Assembly: GCA_040235505.1 (NCBI GenBank)
Contig: JBECKW010000112.1
Span: forward strand, 16,711 to 80,710
DNA length: 64,000 bases
Direction of reading: 5' to 3'
From: JBECKW01 sp040235505
GTDB taxonomy: Bacteria > Desulfobacterota > Desulfobacteria > Desulfobacterales > JAFDDL01
The translations under genes and the position numbers were made by a program. This document shows, in pieces, positions 34,302-44,296 of this stretch (position 1 is the first letter of the stretch; each line of letters begins with the position of its first letter). Below the pieces are notes generated by a model that made no database searches, was not told the DNA's origin, and saw nothing but the letters and a program-made list of their open reading frames with translations.

Positions 34302-35342
34302 TCAGCAGATTCTCGGCAGTTGATCCCCGGCCGGCATTGAAACGATGCGCGTGCCACCGATTCGGGTTCTCAGATGGACCTTGCCGGGGTGATCGGAGCG
34401 CACCTCTCCGATGATTTGCGCTTCCACTCCCAGGGGATCGGAACGCAGGTCTGCAAGGATTTTTTCAGCCGCCGGCCTGGCCGCAAACGCCAGGAGTTTT
34501 CCCTCGTTTGCCACATACAGCGGATCGATCCCCAGAAGCTCGCACAACCCTGCCACCGCGGGTTTTATCGGCAGATTCTCTTCAAAAATATCGATGCCGA
34601 CGTTCGAGCGTTCCGAAATTTCGCACAGCGCCGTCCCCACACCGCCCCGGGTGGGATCCCGAAGCACATGGATATCTTTACGGTTACCTTTATGGTTATC
34701 TTTGCCGGCTGCCAGCAGTTTCTGCGTCAGCCGGTGAAGCGGTGCCGTATCACTCGTAATGCCATGAGAAAAAGACAGCTTCTCCCGCTCGTTTAAGATG
34801 GTCATGCCGTGGTCCGCCATGGAGCCGCTTAAAATAACGACGTCCCCGGGCCGGGCCCCGTCGGCCGAAACATGAACATGATCCGGAATCCGTCCGATCC
34901 CCGATGTGTTGATGAATATCTTGTCCGCGGCCCCCCGGGGAACGACCTTTGTGTCCCCGGTGACAATCAGCACGCCGGCGGCTTTCGCCGCACGCTTCAT
35001 GCTGGAAAGTATCCGGGACAAATCCGACATGTTAAATCCTTCTTCCATGATGAGCCCAACGCTCAGATAAAGCGGCAGAGCCCCGCACATGGCAAGATCG
35101 TTGACGGTGCCGTTTACCGCCAGGTCGCCGATATCTCCGCCCGGAAAGAAAATCGGGTCCACCACGAAAGAATCCGTGGAAAAGGCGAGCCGCACGCCGT
35201 CCACTTCCAGCGCGGCCCCGTCATCCAGTTTCGACAGAATGGGATTGTCGAAAGCAGGCAGCAGGAGCTTCGATATCAGTTCACCGGAAATTCTTCCACC
35301 GCTGCCATGGTCCAGACGGATTATATCGTTTTGGCCGGTCAT
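34302..35342 (-). CDS. hypE: HypE, carbamoyl dehydratase for NiFe cyanide ligand
   Basis: A 346-residue AIR synthase/PurM-like-fold protein. It opens with LDHGSGGRISGELISKLLLP and ends LPRIC, the conserved C-terminal Cys that carries the thiocarbamate/thiocyanate. It converts the carbamoyl group received from HypF into the cyanide ligand. The start at 35342 is chosen for GGAGGAAAG upstream and homology; the frame extends upstream to 35432 without support. It is the last gene of the hyp operon. Confidence 0.95.
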   Translation of the reverse strand: MTGQNDIIRLDHGSGGRISGELISKLLLPAFDNPILSKLDDGAALEVDGVRLAFSTDSFVVDPIFFPGGDIGDLAVNGTVNDLAMCGALPLYLSVGLIMEEGFNMSDLSRILSSMKRAAKAAGVLIVTGDTKVVPRGAADKIFINTSGIGRIPDHVHVSADGARPGDVVILSGSMADHGMTILNEREKLSFSHGITSDTAPLHRLTQKLLAAGKDNHKGNRKDIHVLRDPTRGGVGTALCEISERSNVGIDIFEENLPIKPAVAGLCELLGIDPLYVANEGKLLAFAARPAAEKILADLRSDPLGVEAQIIGEVRSDHPGKVHLRTRIGGTRIVSMPAGDQLPRIC

Positions 35343-35385
35343 TTCTTCTTTCCTCCGCTCTTCCGATCTTCTCAACGTCTCTCGT

Positions 35386-36480
35386 TCATGATGCCCCTCC
35401 ATACCGGTGAAACGCAGCGCAGGTACCCTCACTCGAAACCATACAGGGGCCTACCGGCTTGACAGGTGTACAGGCGGTCCCGAACAGGGGACAGTCAGGC
35501 GGCGTAATTTTTCCGATCAACACCTCTCCGCATCGGCATCCGGCGGGGGATTCGGACGCAGGAACGCAAAGCGGCAATACCTTTCCGGCGTCAAACCCGG
35601 CGTATTCGGGTTTGAGTGCCAGACCGCTTTTGGGAATGACACCCAGCCCCCGCCACGGGGCATCGGTCACCTGAAACGTGTTTTCCAGAAGCATTTGGGC
35701 TGCCTGATTTCCCTTTTCGGAAACCGCGCGTTTGTATGCATTTTCAAGCCGGGCCTCTCCGGCTTCGATCTGGGACACCAGCATGCCGATGGCCTGAAGC
35801 AGGTCCACCGGCTCGAAGCCGGCTACTACGGCGGGACATCGACTCGTTTCCACAAACGGCCGATAAGCCCCGCTTCCGATGATAACCGAAACATGCCCCG
35901 GCAGCAGGAATCCGTCGATTCGAAGGTCGGGGTTTTTTGAAATGGCCGCAAGCGCCGGCGGAACCAGCTTATGGGCCGAGTAAATGAAAAAATTGGCAAG
36001 CCCCTCCTGCAGCGCCTGGGACACGGCCGCCGCCACAGTGGGGGCGGTGGTTTCAAAGCCGACCCCCAGAAAGACCACTTTGCGATCCGGGTTTTCCCGG
36101 GCCACGGCCAGCGCGTCCAGGGGGCTGTAAACCACACGGATATCCCGCCCTTCGGATTTGAGCTCCAGCAGAGACCCTTGGCTTCCGGGGACCCGCATGA
36201 GATCTCCGAAGGTCGCCACGGTGACTCCCTCCATCCGGGCAAGGGCCAGGAAGGCATCGATATCCCCCGGGTCCGTGACGCACACCGGACATCCGGGCCC
36301 GGAAACAAGGGAAATCGTATCCGGGAGCAGGCTGCGGATGCCGCTTCGAAAAATCGAAACAGTGTGGGTGCCGCAGACCTCCATCAGCCGGATCTTTTTC
36401 CGGCTGATCTTTGCGATCCACCGGACAAGTTGCCCGGCAAGGGTGGGGTCCCGATAGCTATCCGATAGTTCTTTGCTCAT
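35386..36480 (-). CDS. hypD: HypD, Fe-S scaffold for Fe(CN)2CO assembly
   Basis: A 364-residue protein with the HypD signatures LMEVCGTHTVSIFRSGI and SGPGCPVCVT, plus C-terminal cysteines (GCRCGEVLIG, FGTACTP) for the [4Fe-4S] cluster. It works with HypC to assemble the Fe(CN)2CO unit. The start at 36480 (MSKELSDSYRDP) is set by the family N-terminus; it lies 16 bp after the hypF stop. Confidence 0.95.
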   Translation of the reverse strand: MSKELSDSYRDPTLAGQLVRWIAKISRKKIRLMEVCGTHTVSIFRSGIRSLLPDTISLVSGPGCPVCVTDPGDIDAFLALARMEGVTVATFGDLMRVPGSQGSLLELKSEGRDIRVVYSPLDALAVARENPDRKVVFLGVGFETTAPTVAAAVSQALQEGLANFFIYSAHKLVPPALAAISKNPDLRIDGFLLPGHVSVIIGSGAYRPFVETSRCPAVVAGFEPVDLLQAIGMLVSQIEAGEARLENAYKRAVSEKGNQAAQMLLENTFQVTDAPWRGLGVIPKSGLALKPEYAGFDAGKVLPLCVPASESPAGCRCGEVLIGKITPPDCPLFGTACTPVKPVGPCMVSSEGTCAAFHRYGGAS

Positions 36481-36496
36481 TTTCCCATCCGCTTCC

Positions 36497-38779
36497 TTAT
36501 CTTCTGCTTCCGGCCACCAGCGCCTGCCCCAGGCACAAACCGCCGTCATTGGCGGGAACCCGGCTGTGGGAATAGACCTTGAATCCATTTTTTGCCAGAG
36601 AGCGGCTGAGCCCGGAGAGAATCAGGGCATTCTGAAACACGCCGCCGCTCAGGACCGTATCCCGGATCCCCGTTTCCCTGCCGAGGACGACGCAAAGATC
36701 CGTGAAAAGATCGATCACCGTAAGGTGAAACCGCCGGCTGATTTCCCGCCGAGGCGCGTCGGACATCACATCTTCGGTGACCGCGCGGATCAGGGGGCCG
36801 AGCCCCACATGCCGCACGGCGCCGGGCGTCCCATGGATGTCATAGGGATACCGGGGGCCCCCATTAAATAACCGGGTACCCGCCACCGCTTCGAGTTCCA
36901 TGGCGGCCTGGCTTTCGAAGGTCACCCGCTGTCGAAGGCCCGTCAGGGCCGCCACACCGTCAAAGAGCCTGCCCAGGCTGGAGGTGAGGGGCGTATTTAC
37001 CTTCCCGGATATCATTTTTTCCGTCATTGCGACAGCCTCGGCATCGAGCATTCCAAGCATCGCCAGGTCGAGATCCCGAAACCCGCTGCCATAGGCATGG
37101 TGCAAATAACCCAGGGCCATCCGCCACGGTTCACGGACAGCGGCATCCCCTCCCGGCATCGGCACATAGTCGAGGTGGGCGGCACGGTGAAAACGGGTGG
37201 TATCGGCGACCAGCACCTCTCCCCCCCACACGGCCCCGTCGCCGCCGTAACCGCTGCCGTCCAGGGCAAGACCGATCACCGGCCCCGTTAGATGGTGTTC
37301 GGCCATGCAGGCGGCCACATGGGCATGATGGTGCTGCACGGCGATTTTTTCAACCCCGAAGAGATGCTGCGCATACCGGGTGGTCTCGAAATCGGGATGA
37401 AGATCATGGGCAACGCATTCCGGAGAAATTCCGAGGACATGCTTCATGTGATGGACGGTCTCTTCAAAAACGCGGAAAGTGTCCGCATCCGTCATGTCTC
37501 CGATGTGCTGACTCAAAAAGGCGTACTGCTGCCGGGTGAGGCAGATCGTGTTTTTGAGCTCTCCTCCCACGGCCAGCACCTGGGGCATCGCGTTTTTCAA
37601 CCGAATCGGCGACGGGGCAAATCCCCTGGCACGACGCACCATTCGAGATCCTCCGCCCACATGCTGAACGACTGAATCATCGCAACGCTGATAAATCATC
37701 CGGTCATGGACCAGGAAGTAATCAGCAACTCCGGAAAGGGAGGCAAAGGCCCGGTCCGTGTCCTTTTCAACCGGACTTCCCACCGCATTTCCGCTGGTCA
37801 TCACCAGGGCCGTGGTCCCTTCGGTCAGAAGATAATGCAGGGGTGTGTAGGGCAGCATGACGCCCGCACGCCGGTTTCCCGGGGCCACCGCTTCGGACAG
37901 AAGGCAGGGGGATTTTTTTTTGAGAAGTACAATGGGTTTCGTATGGGCCTGCAGCGTTTTCGCCTCACCGGGCGATACCATCGCATAGCGGGTGATTTCC
38001 GCAAGGGAGGGTGACATGATCGCCAGGGGTTTGTCCGGGCGCTTTTTCCGGTCTCGAAGCCTTTTGACGGCGTCGTCGTTCAGTGCATCCACAGCCAGGT
38101 GAAAACCGCCGAGCCCCTTGATCGCCAAGATGTGGCCGGACTTCAGAAGATCCCGGGCTTCCAGAATCGGATCCGGGCCCGGTACGAGGCGCCGCCCCGC
38201 ATCATAAAGGAAAACCCTGGGGCCGCAGTCCGGGCAGGCGATGGGCTGCGCATGAAACCGGCGACTGGCGGGATCCTCGTACTCGGCCCGGCAGGCCTTG
38301 CACATGGGGAAGGCATTCATCATGGTCAGCGGCCGGTCATAGGGAAGATCCTCGATGATGGAATACCGGGGACCGCAATGGGTACAAGTGATGAAGGGAT
38401 ATCGATAGCGCCGGTCCCGGGGATCACGAAGCTCCGAAAGACAATTGTCGCAGACCCCCACATCCGGTGGGATGAATGCCGCTTTTTCGAGATGGGAGAC
38501 GCTCTCTCCGATTGAAAAGCCCGTGACACCTTCAGGAGAAACGGCCTTGCTCGAGATAGCGGTGATGTGTGAGAGCGGTGGCGGCTCTTTTTTCAGGATC
38601 TTGCAGAATATGTCGACGGCGGCCCGGGCTCCCTCGACATGGATTGCGACCCCTTCACTGGTATTCGATACCATCCCACCGAGATCCAGGCGGGTCGCCA
38701 GTTGAAACACAAAGGGCCTGAACCCGACGCCTTGGATCGTTCCACGTACAGACAGACATTTTGCGATATTCGGTGCCAT
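36497..38779 (-). CDS. hypF: HypF, carbamoyltransferase
   Basis: A 760-residue protein with domains in order: acylphosphatase-like (SVRGTIQGVGFRPFVFQLA), two Zn fingers (CDNCLSEL...CTHC, CKAC...CPDC), a YrdC-like domain (IKGLGGFHLAVDA), and a Kae1-like domain with VQHHHAHVAACMAEH. It makes carbamoyl-AMP from carbamoyl phosphate and transfers the carbamoyl group to HypE. The start ATG 38779 has GGAG 6 bases upstream; an upstream TTG at 38797 is possible but weaker. The carbamoyl phosphate requirement parallels the arcC operon, but no link is shown. Confidence 0.95.
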   Translation of the reverse strand: MAPNIAKCLSVRGTIQGVGFRPFVFQLATRLDLGGMVSNTSEGVAIHVEGARAAVDIFCKILKKEPPPLSHITAISSKAVSPEGVTGFSIGESVSHLEKAAFIPPDVGVCDNCLSELRDPRDRRYRYPFITCTHCGPRYSIIEDLPYDRPLTMMNAFPMCKACRAEYEDPASRRFHAQPIACPDCGPRVFLYDAGRRLVPGPDPILEARDLLKSGHILAIKGLGGFHLAVDALNDDAVKRLRDRKKRPDKPLAIMSPSLAEITRYAMVSPGEAKTLQAHTKPIVLLKKKSPCLLSEAVAPGNRRAGVMLPYTPLHYLLTEGTTALVMTSGNAVGSPVEKDTDRAFASLSGVADYFLVHDRMIYQRCDDSVVQHVGGGSRMVRRARGFAPSPIRLKNAMPQVLAVGGELKNTICLTRQQYAFLSQHIGDMTDADTFRVFEETVHHMKHVLGISPECVAHDLHPDFETTRYAQHLFGVEKIAVQHHHAHVAACMAEHHLTGPVIGLALDGSGYGGDGAVWGGEVLVADTTRFHRAAHLDYVPMPGGDAAVREPWRMALGYLHHAYGSGFRDLDLAMLGMLDAEAVAMTEKMISGKVNTPLTSSLGRLFDGVAALTGLRQRVTFESQAAMELEAVAGTRLFNGGPRYPYDIHGTPGAVRHVGLGPLIRAVTEDVMSDAPRREISRRFHLTVIDLFTDLCVVLGRETGIRDTVLSGGVFQNALILSGLSRSLAKNGFKVYSHSRVPANDGGLCLGQALVAGSRR

Positions 38780-38793
38780 GGGCACGCTCCGCT

Positions 38794-39039
38794 TCAACGC
38801 GTTTTCTTCCCGGCCCCCTCATCGGAGATCGCCGCCGCCTCCCTGAGCAGCGACAGAGACTCCTTTGCGGCCGCTTCATCTAGAATCTGAATGGCAAATC
38901 CAGCATGAACAATCACGTAATCACCCACCGATGCGTCGGAGACCAGTACCAGGCTTGCCTCCCGGCGAACGCCGTCCACGTCGACAACGGCCGTCTTCCG
39001 GTCAATGGAAACAATTTTTGAAGGAATGGCGATGCACAT
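38794..39039 (-). CDS. hypC: HypC chaperone
   Basis: An 81-residue HypC/HupF-family chaperone. It starts MCIAIPSKIVSI with the essential Cys2, and contains VGDYVIVHAGFAIQILDE. It escorts the Fe(CN)2CO group with HypD to the hydrogenase large subunit. It lies 14 bp upstream of the chosen hypF start. Confidence 0.95.
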   Translation of the reverse strand: MCIAIPSKIVSIDRKTAVVDVDGVRREASLVLVSDASVGDYVIVHAGFAIQILDEAAAKESLSLLREAAAISDEGAGKKTR

Positions 39040-39182
39040 GACAAAAAGTCCTTATGAGCCGTGGATGGCGAAAATCATACCAACAAAAAAGAAGGCCGTC
39101 GAGCCAATTTCAATGGACTGGTTCAAAACATTTTGAGCTTGGCTCCGTCGAAAAATACTTCAATGAAAGAACCGGATGAGGA

Positions 39183-39953
39183 TTATTTCAATTTTTCCCG
39201 GGCATGGGACCGGACCCATTCGAGCCAGGGTTCGAGCCCTTCTCCGGTCCTGGCCGATGTTTTAAAAACCGGCATGCCGGGATGGACTCGCAGGATATTG
39301 TCCTCGGCCAGTTTCACATCGTAGTCGAGGTGCGGCAGAAGATCGATTTTATTAAGCAGGGCCGCGTGGCACTCCCGGAACATGAGGGGGTACTTGATGG
39401 GTTTGTCTTCGCCCTCGGTGACGCTCAAAATCACCACCCGCCTGTCTTCGCCGATATCGAATTCCGCCGGGCAGACCAGGTTGCCGATGTTTTCCACGAT
39501 AAGCAGGTCCACATTTTCCAGGTTCAACTCCTCCAGGGCCTTTTCGATGACATGGGCGGCCAAGTGACAGTCGCCGCCGAATTCGTCGGTATTGATCTGC
39601 ACCACGGGGGCCCCGCTCACGGCCAGACGGTCCGCATCCGCAGAGGTGCAGATATCGCCCACGATCACGGCGCAGCGGAATTCCGCCATCAAGAGCTTCA
39701 AGCTCTTCTCGAGGAGAGTGGTTTTACCGGAGCCGGGGGAACTCATCAGGTTGAGCACGAAGACCCGGTTTTCAGCGAAGCGTTTTCGGATTGCTGCCGC
39801 CATCATGTCGTTTGCTTCCAGCACGCGCCGTACGACCTTGACTTCACGCCCGCTGCCGGCATGGGTTTTCCGGGGAACGTCCACCGAAGGGCCTCCGTGG
39901 TGATCTGTTTTATGGTGATGCGCCCTGAAGACTTTGAAGCCGTTTTGAAACAT
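39183..39953 (-). CDS. hypB: HypB, GTPase for nickel insertion
   Basis: A 256-residue GTPase. A modest His-rich N-terminal segment (FRAHHHKTDHHGG) may bind metal. G-domain motifs include NLMSSPGSGKTTLLE (P-loop), IVENIGNLVCPAEFDIGED and NKIDLLPHLD. It delivers Ni to the hydrogenase large subunit with HypA. The start at 39953 is set by family N-termini and one-base spacing from hypA; the longer frame runs into hypA and is not real. Confidence 0.95.
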   Translation of the reverse strand: MFQNGFKVFRAHHHKTDHHGGPSVDVPRKTHAGSGREVKVVRRVLEANDMMAAAIRKRFAENRVFVLNLMSSPGSGKTTLLEKSLKLLMAEFRCAVIVGDICTSADADRLAVSGAPVVQINTDEFGGDCHLAAHVIEKALEELNLENVDLLIVENIGNLVCPAEFDIGEDRRVVILSVTEGEDKPIKYPLMFRECHAALLNKIDLLPHLDYDVKLAEDNILRVHPGMPVFKTSARTGEGLEPWLEWVRSHAREKLK

Positions 39954-39954
39954 A

Positions 39955-40311
39955 TCAGGATTCCTCTTCCGACAATTCGATTGATTCGATATCCAGTTCG
40001 CGACCGGACAGCAGGCGGATGTCGCCGCTGCGGCAGGCAGGGCAGGTGAAATCCGGCGCTTCAATACTCCACTCGTTGCGGCACGCATTGCAATGCGCCC
40101 GAACCGGAACTTCCGTGATATGAAGACGGGAGCCCTCCAACGGCGTATCTCTGGTCGCCACCTCGAAGCAGAACCGCAGGCTGTCGGCGACAATGGCGGA
40201 GAGTTTGCCGATTTTCAGGTTGACGATTTCGATCCGGGACCCGGTCAGGTCGCTCGGGATCGAAGCCGCGGCAATTTCCACGATCTGCATGGCGATCCCC
40301 ATTTCATGCAT
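39955..40311 (-). CDS. hypA: HypA, nickel chaperone
   Basis: A 118-residue protein starting MHEMGIAMQ (His2 is the Ni ligand). The zinc site is formed by two CxxC motifs (HCNACRNEW and CPACRSGD). The start at 40311 is set by the conserved MHE N-terminus; the frame extends upstream to 40419 without support. It is the first gene of a hypABCFDE operon running leftward. Confidence 0.95.
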   Translation of the reverse strand: MHEMGIAMQIVEIAAASIPSDLTGSRIEIVNLKIGKLSAIVADSLRFCFEVATRDTPLEGSRLHITEVPVRAHCNACRNEWSIEAPDFTCPACRSGDIRLLSGRELDIESIELSEEES

Positions 40312-40861
40312 GGAAGTTATCGTCCCCCGGTTGTTAAAAGTCGAAAACGAGCTTTCTGTCGGTGCCGTATTTACTAGTATCTGCCGAAATGGCCGTTGGT
40401 TGTCAATCGATAATACCAAAGACCCGGAATAAATCCGGGCCGTTGGTATTTTTATGGCACCCGCACATTCCGTTTATTCAAATGAGGAGGTGCCCCCTAA
40501 GTACGCCTCCTTCAGTTAAAAAGCGTCCAGCGGCATCAAGAGCAACCCAAAACCCTAAAGCTAACACAGCATGATAACCTAAATATAGTTTGGCATAACA
40601 ACCTAAAAACAACAAATGCATCCACATCTAATATTGCCATCTACCCGTAAAAAAAGTAAATAAAATAAGGGATTAAATACAAACTAATGGAAAAGAGGCA
40701 AAAGTCGAGTAGACATGGAGCTCTTCCCCTCAGCCCATCACAGAACCTTACGTGACAGTCGCCATACACTGGATGACCGTGCTGTTATGGCTTTATCTGT
40801 TCGGGAAAGAAATCTGTTGCTTTGTCGGACCGGCTGATTTTATTGAGCGAGCTATCTTGCA
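40312..40861. other. 550-bp intergenic region between hypA and the TRAP operon
   Basis: It contains the candidate hyp promoter at 40376-40406 (minus strand). The remainder is A-rich and repeat-free, with no supported gene or terminator for the TRAP operon. Confidence 0.4.
40376..40406 (-). promoter_or_regulatory. Candidate promoter of the hyp operon
   Basis: On the minus strand, a perfect TTGACA (40406-40401) and GATACT (40381-40376) are separated by 19 bases, upstream of the hypA start at 40311. The spacing is a little long. Confidence 0.4.
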
Positions 40862-42178
40862 TCACCGATAAGGGAACATGCAGTCCGGCAAAAATGTGGT
40901 GATCACAGGTAGAAATAAAATCAGTATAAGGCCGATAAACATGGTAATAAAAAAAGGCAAAACGCCCTTGAAGATTTGATGGATCGGTATTTCCTTGTTC
41001 ATGCCGCCGATGGCGAAAACCACGATCCCGAACGGTGGGCTGATGGAGCCGAGCATCACCGTCAATACCGCCATGACACCAAAGTGAAGCGGATCGAAGC
41101 CAAGCGCTTTAACAATGGGAAAGAAAATTGGAAGGGTAATTACCAGAATCGCGTAAATGTCCAACACAAAACCCGCCAGAAGGTAAATTAGCAGAATAAT
41201 ACCCATGACGACATAACGATTGATTGCGAGCGTCGATACGAGGTTGGATAATGCGTTCGGTATCTGGGAGGAGGTCGTAAATGCGCCAAAGAACATGGCC
41301 CCGATGATCATCAGCATGATCATGGCGCTGACGAACATCGTTTCCCGCAGGGAATCGACAAAGGTTTTCCATTTCAGCTTCCGGTTTGCGATCCCGATGA
41401 TCAAAACCACAAACACACCGCAGGAGGCACCTTCCGTGGGAGTGAATATTCCGAAGTAAATACCCCCCATGACCAGCAGGAACAAGACTGAAATAGCCCA
41501 TAATCCTTTAATGCTCTTCCCTTTATCCTTCCAGCTGAATTTCGGTCCGGCAGGACCGAGTTCGGGATTGAACTTGCATTGAAGGTAGATTTGGATACAC
41601 AACAAAACGGTCAGCAGCAGGCCCGGCAAAATACCGGCAATAAAAAGCGAAGCGATTGAAGTTTCCGTAAGAAAACCGTAAAGGATGAAAGCGCCACTGG
41701 GCGGGATCATGATGCCCAGATTGCCGCTGGCGGCGATGCAGCCAAGGGAGAACGAATCGGAATACTTGTACTTTCTCATTTCCGGCAACGCCACGGATCC
41801 CATGGTGGCTGCGGTTGCGATGTGATTGCCGCACACGGCGCCGAAGGCTGCACAGGCGCCGGTGCAGGCCATTGCCAGCCCGCCGGGGAGATGACCGACC
41901 CATCGGTAGAGGGAAGAAAAAGCATCCTTGCTGATTCCCCCGCGTGATGCCAGCATTCCCATCCACGTAAACAGCGGGATGACAATCAGAATATCGTTCA
42001 GCCCCTGCCGCCATACAATAATGCCGAGCCCCGATTGCGCCGCCGGAAACCCGCGAATCCAGGCAAAACCGAGAAAACCGGCCAGAAGCATGCTCACGCC
42101 GATGGGCATCCTTAAAAACATGAGGATGACCGCCAGGGCGGTCATCAGAAAGCCTATTTCAACGGGTGATATATTCAA
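40862..42178 (-). CDS. TRAP transporter large permease (DctM type)
   Basis: A 438-residue polytopic protein with about 12 hydrophobic segments. It carries the DctM-type signatures MPIGVSMLLAGFLG, PLFTWMGMLASRGG and IGIANRKLKWK, and a late SPPFGIVVFAIGGMNKEIP. The start is TTG, overlapping the stop of the small permease gene (TTGA), with GGAGAA 7 bases upstream. It forms the Na-coupled transport channel with the small permease. The substrate is not predictable from this subunit. Confidence 0.9.
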   Translation of the reverse strand: MNISPVEIGFLMTALAVILMFLRMPIGVSMLLAGFLGFAWIRGFPAAQSGLGIIVWRQGLNDILIVIPLFTWMGMLASRGGISKDAFSSLYRWVGHLPGGLAMACTGACAAFGAVCGNHIATAATMGSVALPEMRKYKYSDSFSLGCIAASGNLGIMIPPSGAFILYGFLTETSIASLFIAGILPGLLLTVLLCIQIYLQCKFNPELGPAGPKFSWKDKGKSIKGLWAISVLFLLVMGGIYFGIFTPTEGASCGVFVVLIIGIANRKLKWKTFVDSLRETMFVSAMIMLMIIGAMFFGAFTTSSQIPNALSNLVSTLAINRYVVMGIILLIYLLAGFVLDIYAILVITLPIFFPIVKALGFDPLHFGVMAVLTVMLGSISPPFGIVVFAIGGMNKEIPIHQIFKGVLPFFITMFIGLILILFLPVITTFLPDCMFPYR

Positions 42179-42684
42179 CGGTTATTCTCCATCATACTGC
42201 CCATCGCCGACAGGAAGTTGATAAAAAACGCCAGCGTCATCATCGCCATGCTCAGGGTAGATAGATACACGAAAGGATAAAGAGGGATCCCCAGTACCGA
42301 GGTTTCGGCGTTCATTGTCTGAAGCCGAATGCCCTGCCTCATCAGCTGCCAGCATACAACGCCCAGTGTTGCTGTTGTCATAAACAGAATGCAGGCTTCG
42401 ATGAATCGCCTTGGTTTTTCAGGCAGTCTGTTTACCAAAACTGTCAAATCCACATGGCGATCCATCAGCGCACACCAACCCATGGGTAGAAAGACTACCA
42501 GCGAAAAACCGATGGAGGTGATATCATGCGCGCCCAGGATGGGGGCATTGAACAGACGCCGCAGAAGCACGTCGGCAACCACTATAAGCATCAGGCCTGC
42601 AAGCACCGCAAGACTGATATTGTTCAAAAAACGGCTCACGGGCGCAATGACCTTTTTCATGTTATTCGCCGTCCCTTTAAACAT
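42175..42684 (-). CDS. TRAP transporter small permease (DctQ type)
   Basis: A 169-residue protein with four hydrophobic helices (about residues 15-40, 50-72, 85-105 and 130-155) and GAHDITSIGFSLVVFLPMGWCALMDRHV, typical of DctQ. The start at 42684 is preferred for GGAGG 8 bases upstream; ATG 42699 is possible. It bridges the binding protein and the large permease. Confidence 0.88.
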   Translation of the reverse strand: MFKGTANNMKKVIAPVSRFLNNISLAVLAGLMLIVVADVLLRRLFNAPILGAHDITSIGFSLVVFLPMGWCALMDRHVDLTVLVNRLPEKPRRFIEACILFMTTATLGVVCWQLMRQGIRLQTMNAETSVLGIPLYPFVYLSTLSMAMMTLAFFINFLSAMGSMMENNR

Positions 42685-42702
42685 GTCGACCGCCTCCATT
42701 TT

Positions 42703-43761
42703 TCACCTGAGTCCTCTGGCCATCTCAACAAGGTCAAGTGCGTCATTCAGCACGATTCTGCCGGGCAGTCCCTTATTTGCCATCTCGGCGACCCATTCAT
42801 CCCAGACGCCCTTGCAGGCCTCTTTCCATTTGTTTCTCTCCGTGTCGGACAGAACGATAAAAGGCGGGTTGCCCACTTTCTGGTCAAATCCGACAATAGC
42901 CGCTTTCGCACTGTTTTCCATGACCATGTGGGCGGCGGCGTAGCGTTGGGTCGCCTGGACGGTGGCGTATTCCATGAATATTTTCTGGATATCATCCGGC
43001 AGCCTGTTAAAGGCGTCTTTGTTCATGGCGACCATAAAAACTTTGGGGAAAATATTGCCCTGGGTACGGAACTGGGTGACATCCTTGACCCCGAAAGCAA
43101 GCGAGCCGGCAAACGTGAAGAAACAGCCGTCCACCACTCTTTTATCCAGCGCGGCAGCGAGTTCCCCGGTCCCGACATTAACCGGGACCGCCCCAAGGGC
43201 CTGAACCGTATGGGCCTCGATTTTTCCGGAGGAACGGATCTTCATGCCTTTAAAATCAGACAGCACGGCAACCTCTTTCCGCCCCAGGTACTGCATGCTG
43301 TGTATGGGCGCCATGATCATCAGTTTGACTTCCCGGAATTCGGTGCTCGCGCAGTATTTCACAAGCAGCTGGTGGGCCACGATGCCGGCGGTCTCGCTGT
43401 CCGGGTACATGAAGGGCAGGCTGTTGACAGCGGCCAGTGGGAATCTGCCCGGGTTCTCTTCGGGGTCAATCAGGGCAATGTCACAGAGCCCTGTGGCGAC
43501 GGCATCGTATGCATCCGGGCCCTTCACCAGCGTTCCACCCGGATGCCGTATGATTTTTACTCTGCCGCCCGCAGCGTTTTCAATGTCGTTGGCCCAAGGT
43601 TCAAGAATCGCCTTTGTCAGGGACGCCTGGGGAGGCGCATGATAAGAAAAGGTAAGTTCAATGGGCCTGTCTGCCGCAGATGCTGGACCCGGAGCGGCCG
43701 CAACAAACAGGAACCCTGTCACCACAATTAACCGGATAATAACGAACAAGTGTTTATTCAT
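42703..43761 (-). CDS. TRAP transporter solute-binding protein (DctP type)
   Basis: A 352-residue periplasmic binding protein with signal peptide (about 1-30, cleavage after ASA). DctP-family features include LTFSYHAPPQASLTKAILEPWANDIENA, GGTLVKGPDAYDAVATGLCDIAL and FKGMKIRSSGKIEAHTVQALGAVPV, the conserved Arg in KIRSSGKI being in the position that contacts a substrate carboxylate. The ligand is probably an organic acid, but the specific one is not deducible. It heads the P-Q-M operon. Confidence 0.92.
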   Translation of the reverse strand: MNKHLFVIIRLIVVTGFLFVAAAPGPASAADRPIELTFSYHAPPQASLTKAILEPWANDIENAAGGRVKIIRHPGGTLVKGPDAYDAVATGLCDIALIDPEENPGRFPLAAVNSLPFMYPDSETAGIVAHQLLVKYCASTEFREVKLMIMAPIHSMQYLGRKEVAVLSDFKGMKIRSSGKIEAHTVQALGAVPVNVGTGELAAALDKRVVDGCFFTFAGSLAFGVKDVTQFRTQGNIFPKVFMVAMNKDAFNRLPDDIQKIFMEYATVQATQRYAAAHMVMENSAKAAIVGFDQKVGNPPFIVLSDTERNKWKEACKGVWDEWVAEMANKGLPGRIVLNDALDLVEMARGLR

Positions 43762-44167
43762 ATTGCCTCCGGATGATGAGTAGGGGGACAGTCGTGGAGG
43801 ATTCCGACTGGAAGGCTTTCACATGACCGCCCCCTTTCAGATACTTGTATTCTCGATATGTAAAGAGGTTATTTAGCCATGGAGGTTTTTTGTAATTAAA
43901 GTGTAAATTAGTCACGCCGCGACAGCATCTATTCGTAAAAGTGGTGATGAGACGATGGGTCGGCCGGTTTTTATCCCTGCCTCCGGGACAAGAGGGTGGG
44001 CTGGAGAAGTTTGTGGCAAGGTATGCAAAAAAATAGTGTCGCGCGGAATGGGATTTTACGCAGCAAAATGTGTCTTTTGTAATTTACTTGGGTTTACTCT
44101 GTTTTATACGGATTTCTATTTTTGTTGTTGGGCATAGTGTTGGGTATGAGATTTATTACCAAAGATA
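43762..44167. other. Gene-less region upstream of the TRAP operon
   Basis: About 400 bp containing, presumably, the TRAP promoter. No clear -35/-10 or -24/-12 pair was seen. A short frame at 43955-44137 (+) has no coding support. Confidence 0.35.
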
Positions 44168-44197
44168 AAGGGGTTAAGATTTTCATCATAACCCCTT
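44168..44197 (-). terminator. Terminator downstream of tRNA-fMet
   Basis: A perfect 9-bp stem (AAGGGGTTA / TAACCCCTT, 12-base loop) is followed on the minus strand by TATCTTT, starting 10 bases past the tRNA 3' end. Confidence 0.65.
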
Positions 44198-44206
44198 GAT
44201 TTTATT

Positions 44207-44283
<77 letters not shown>

Positions 44284-44296
44284 TCAGGTAAGGGAG

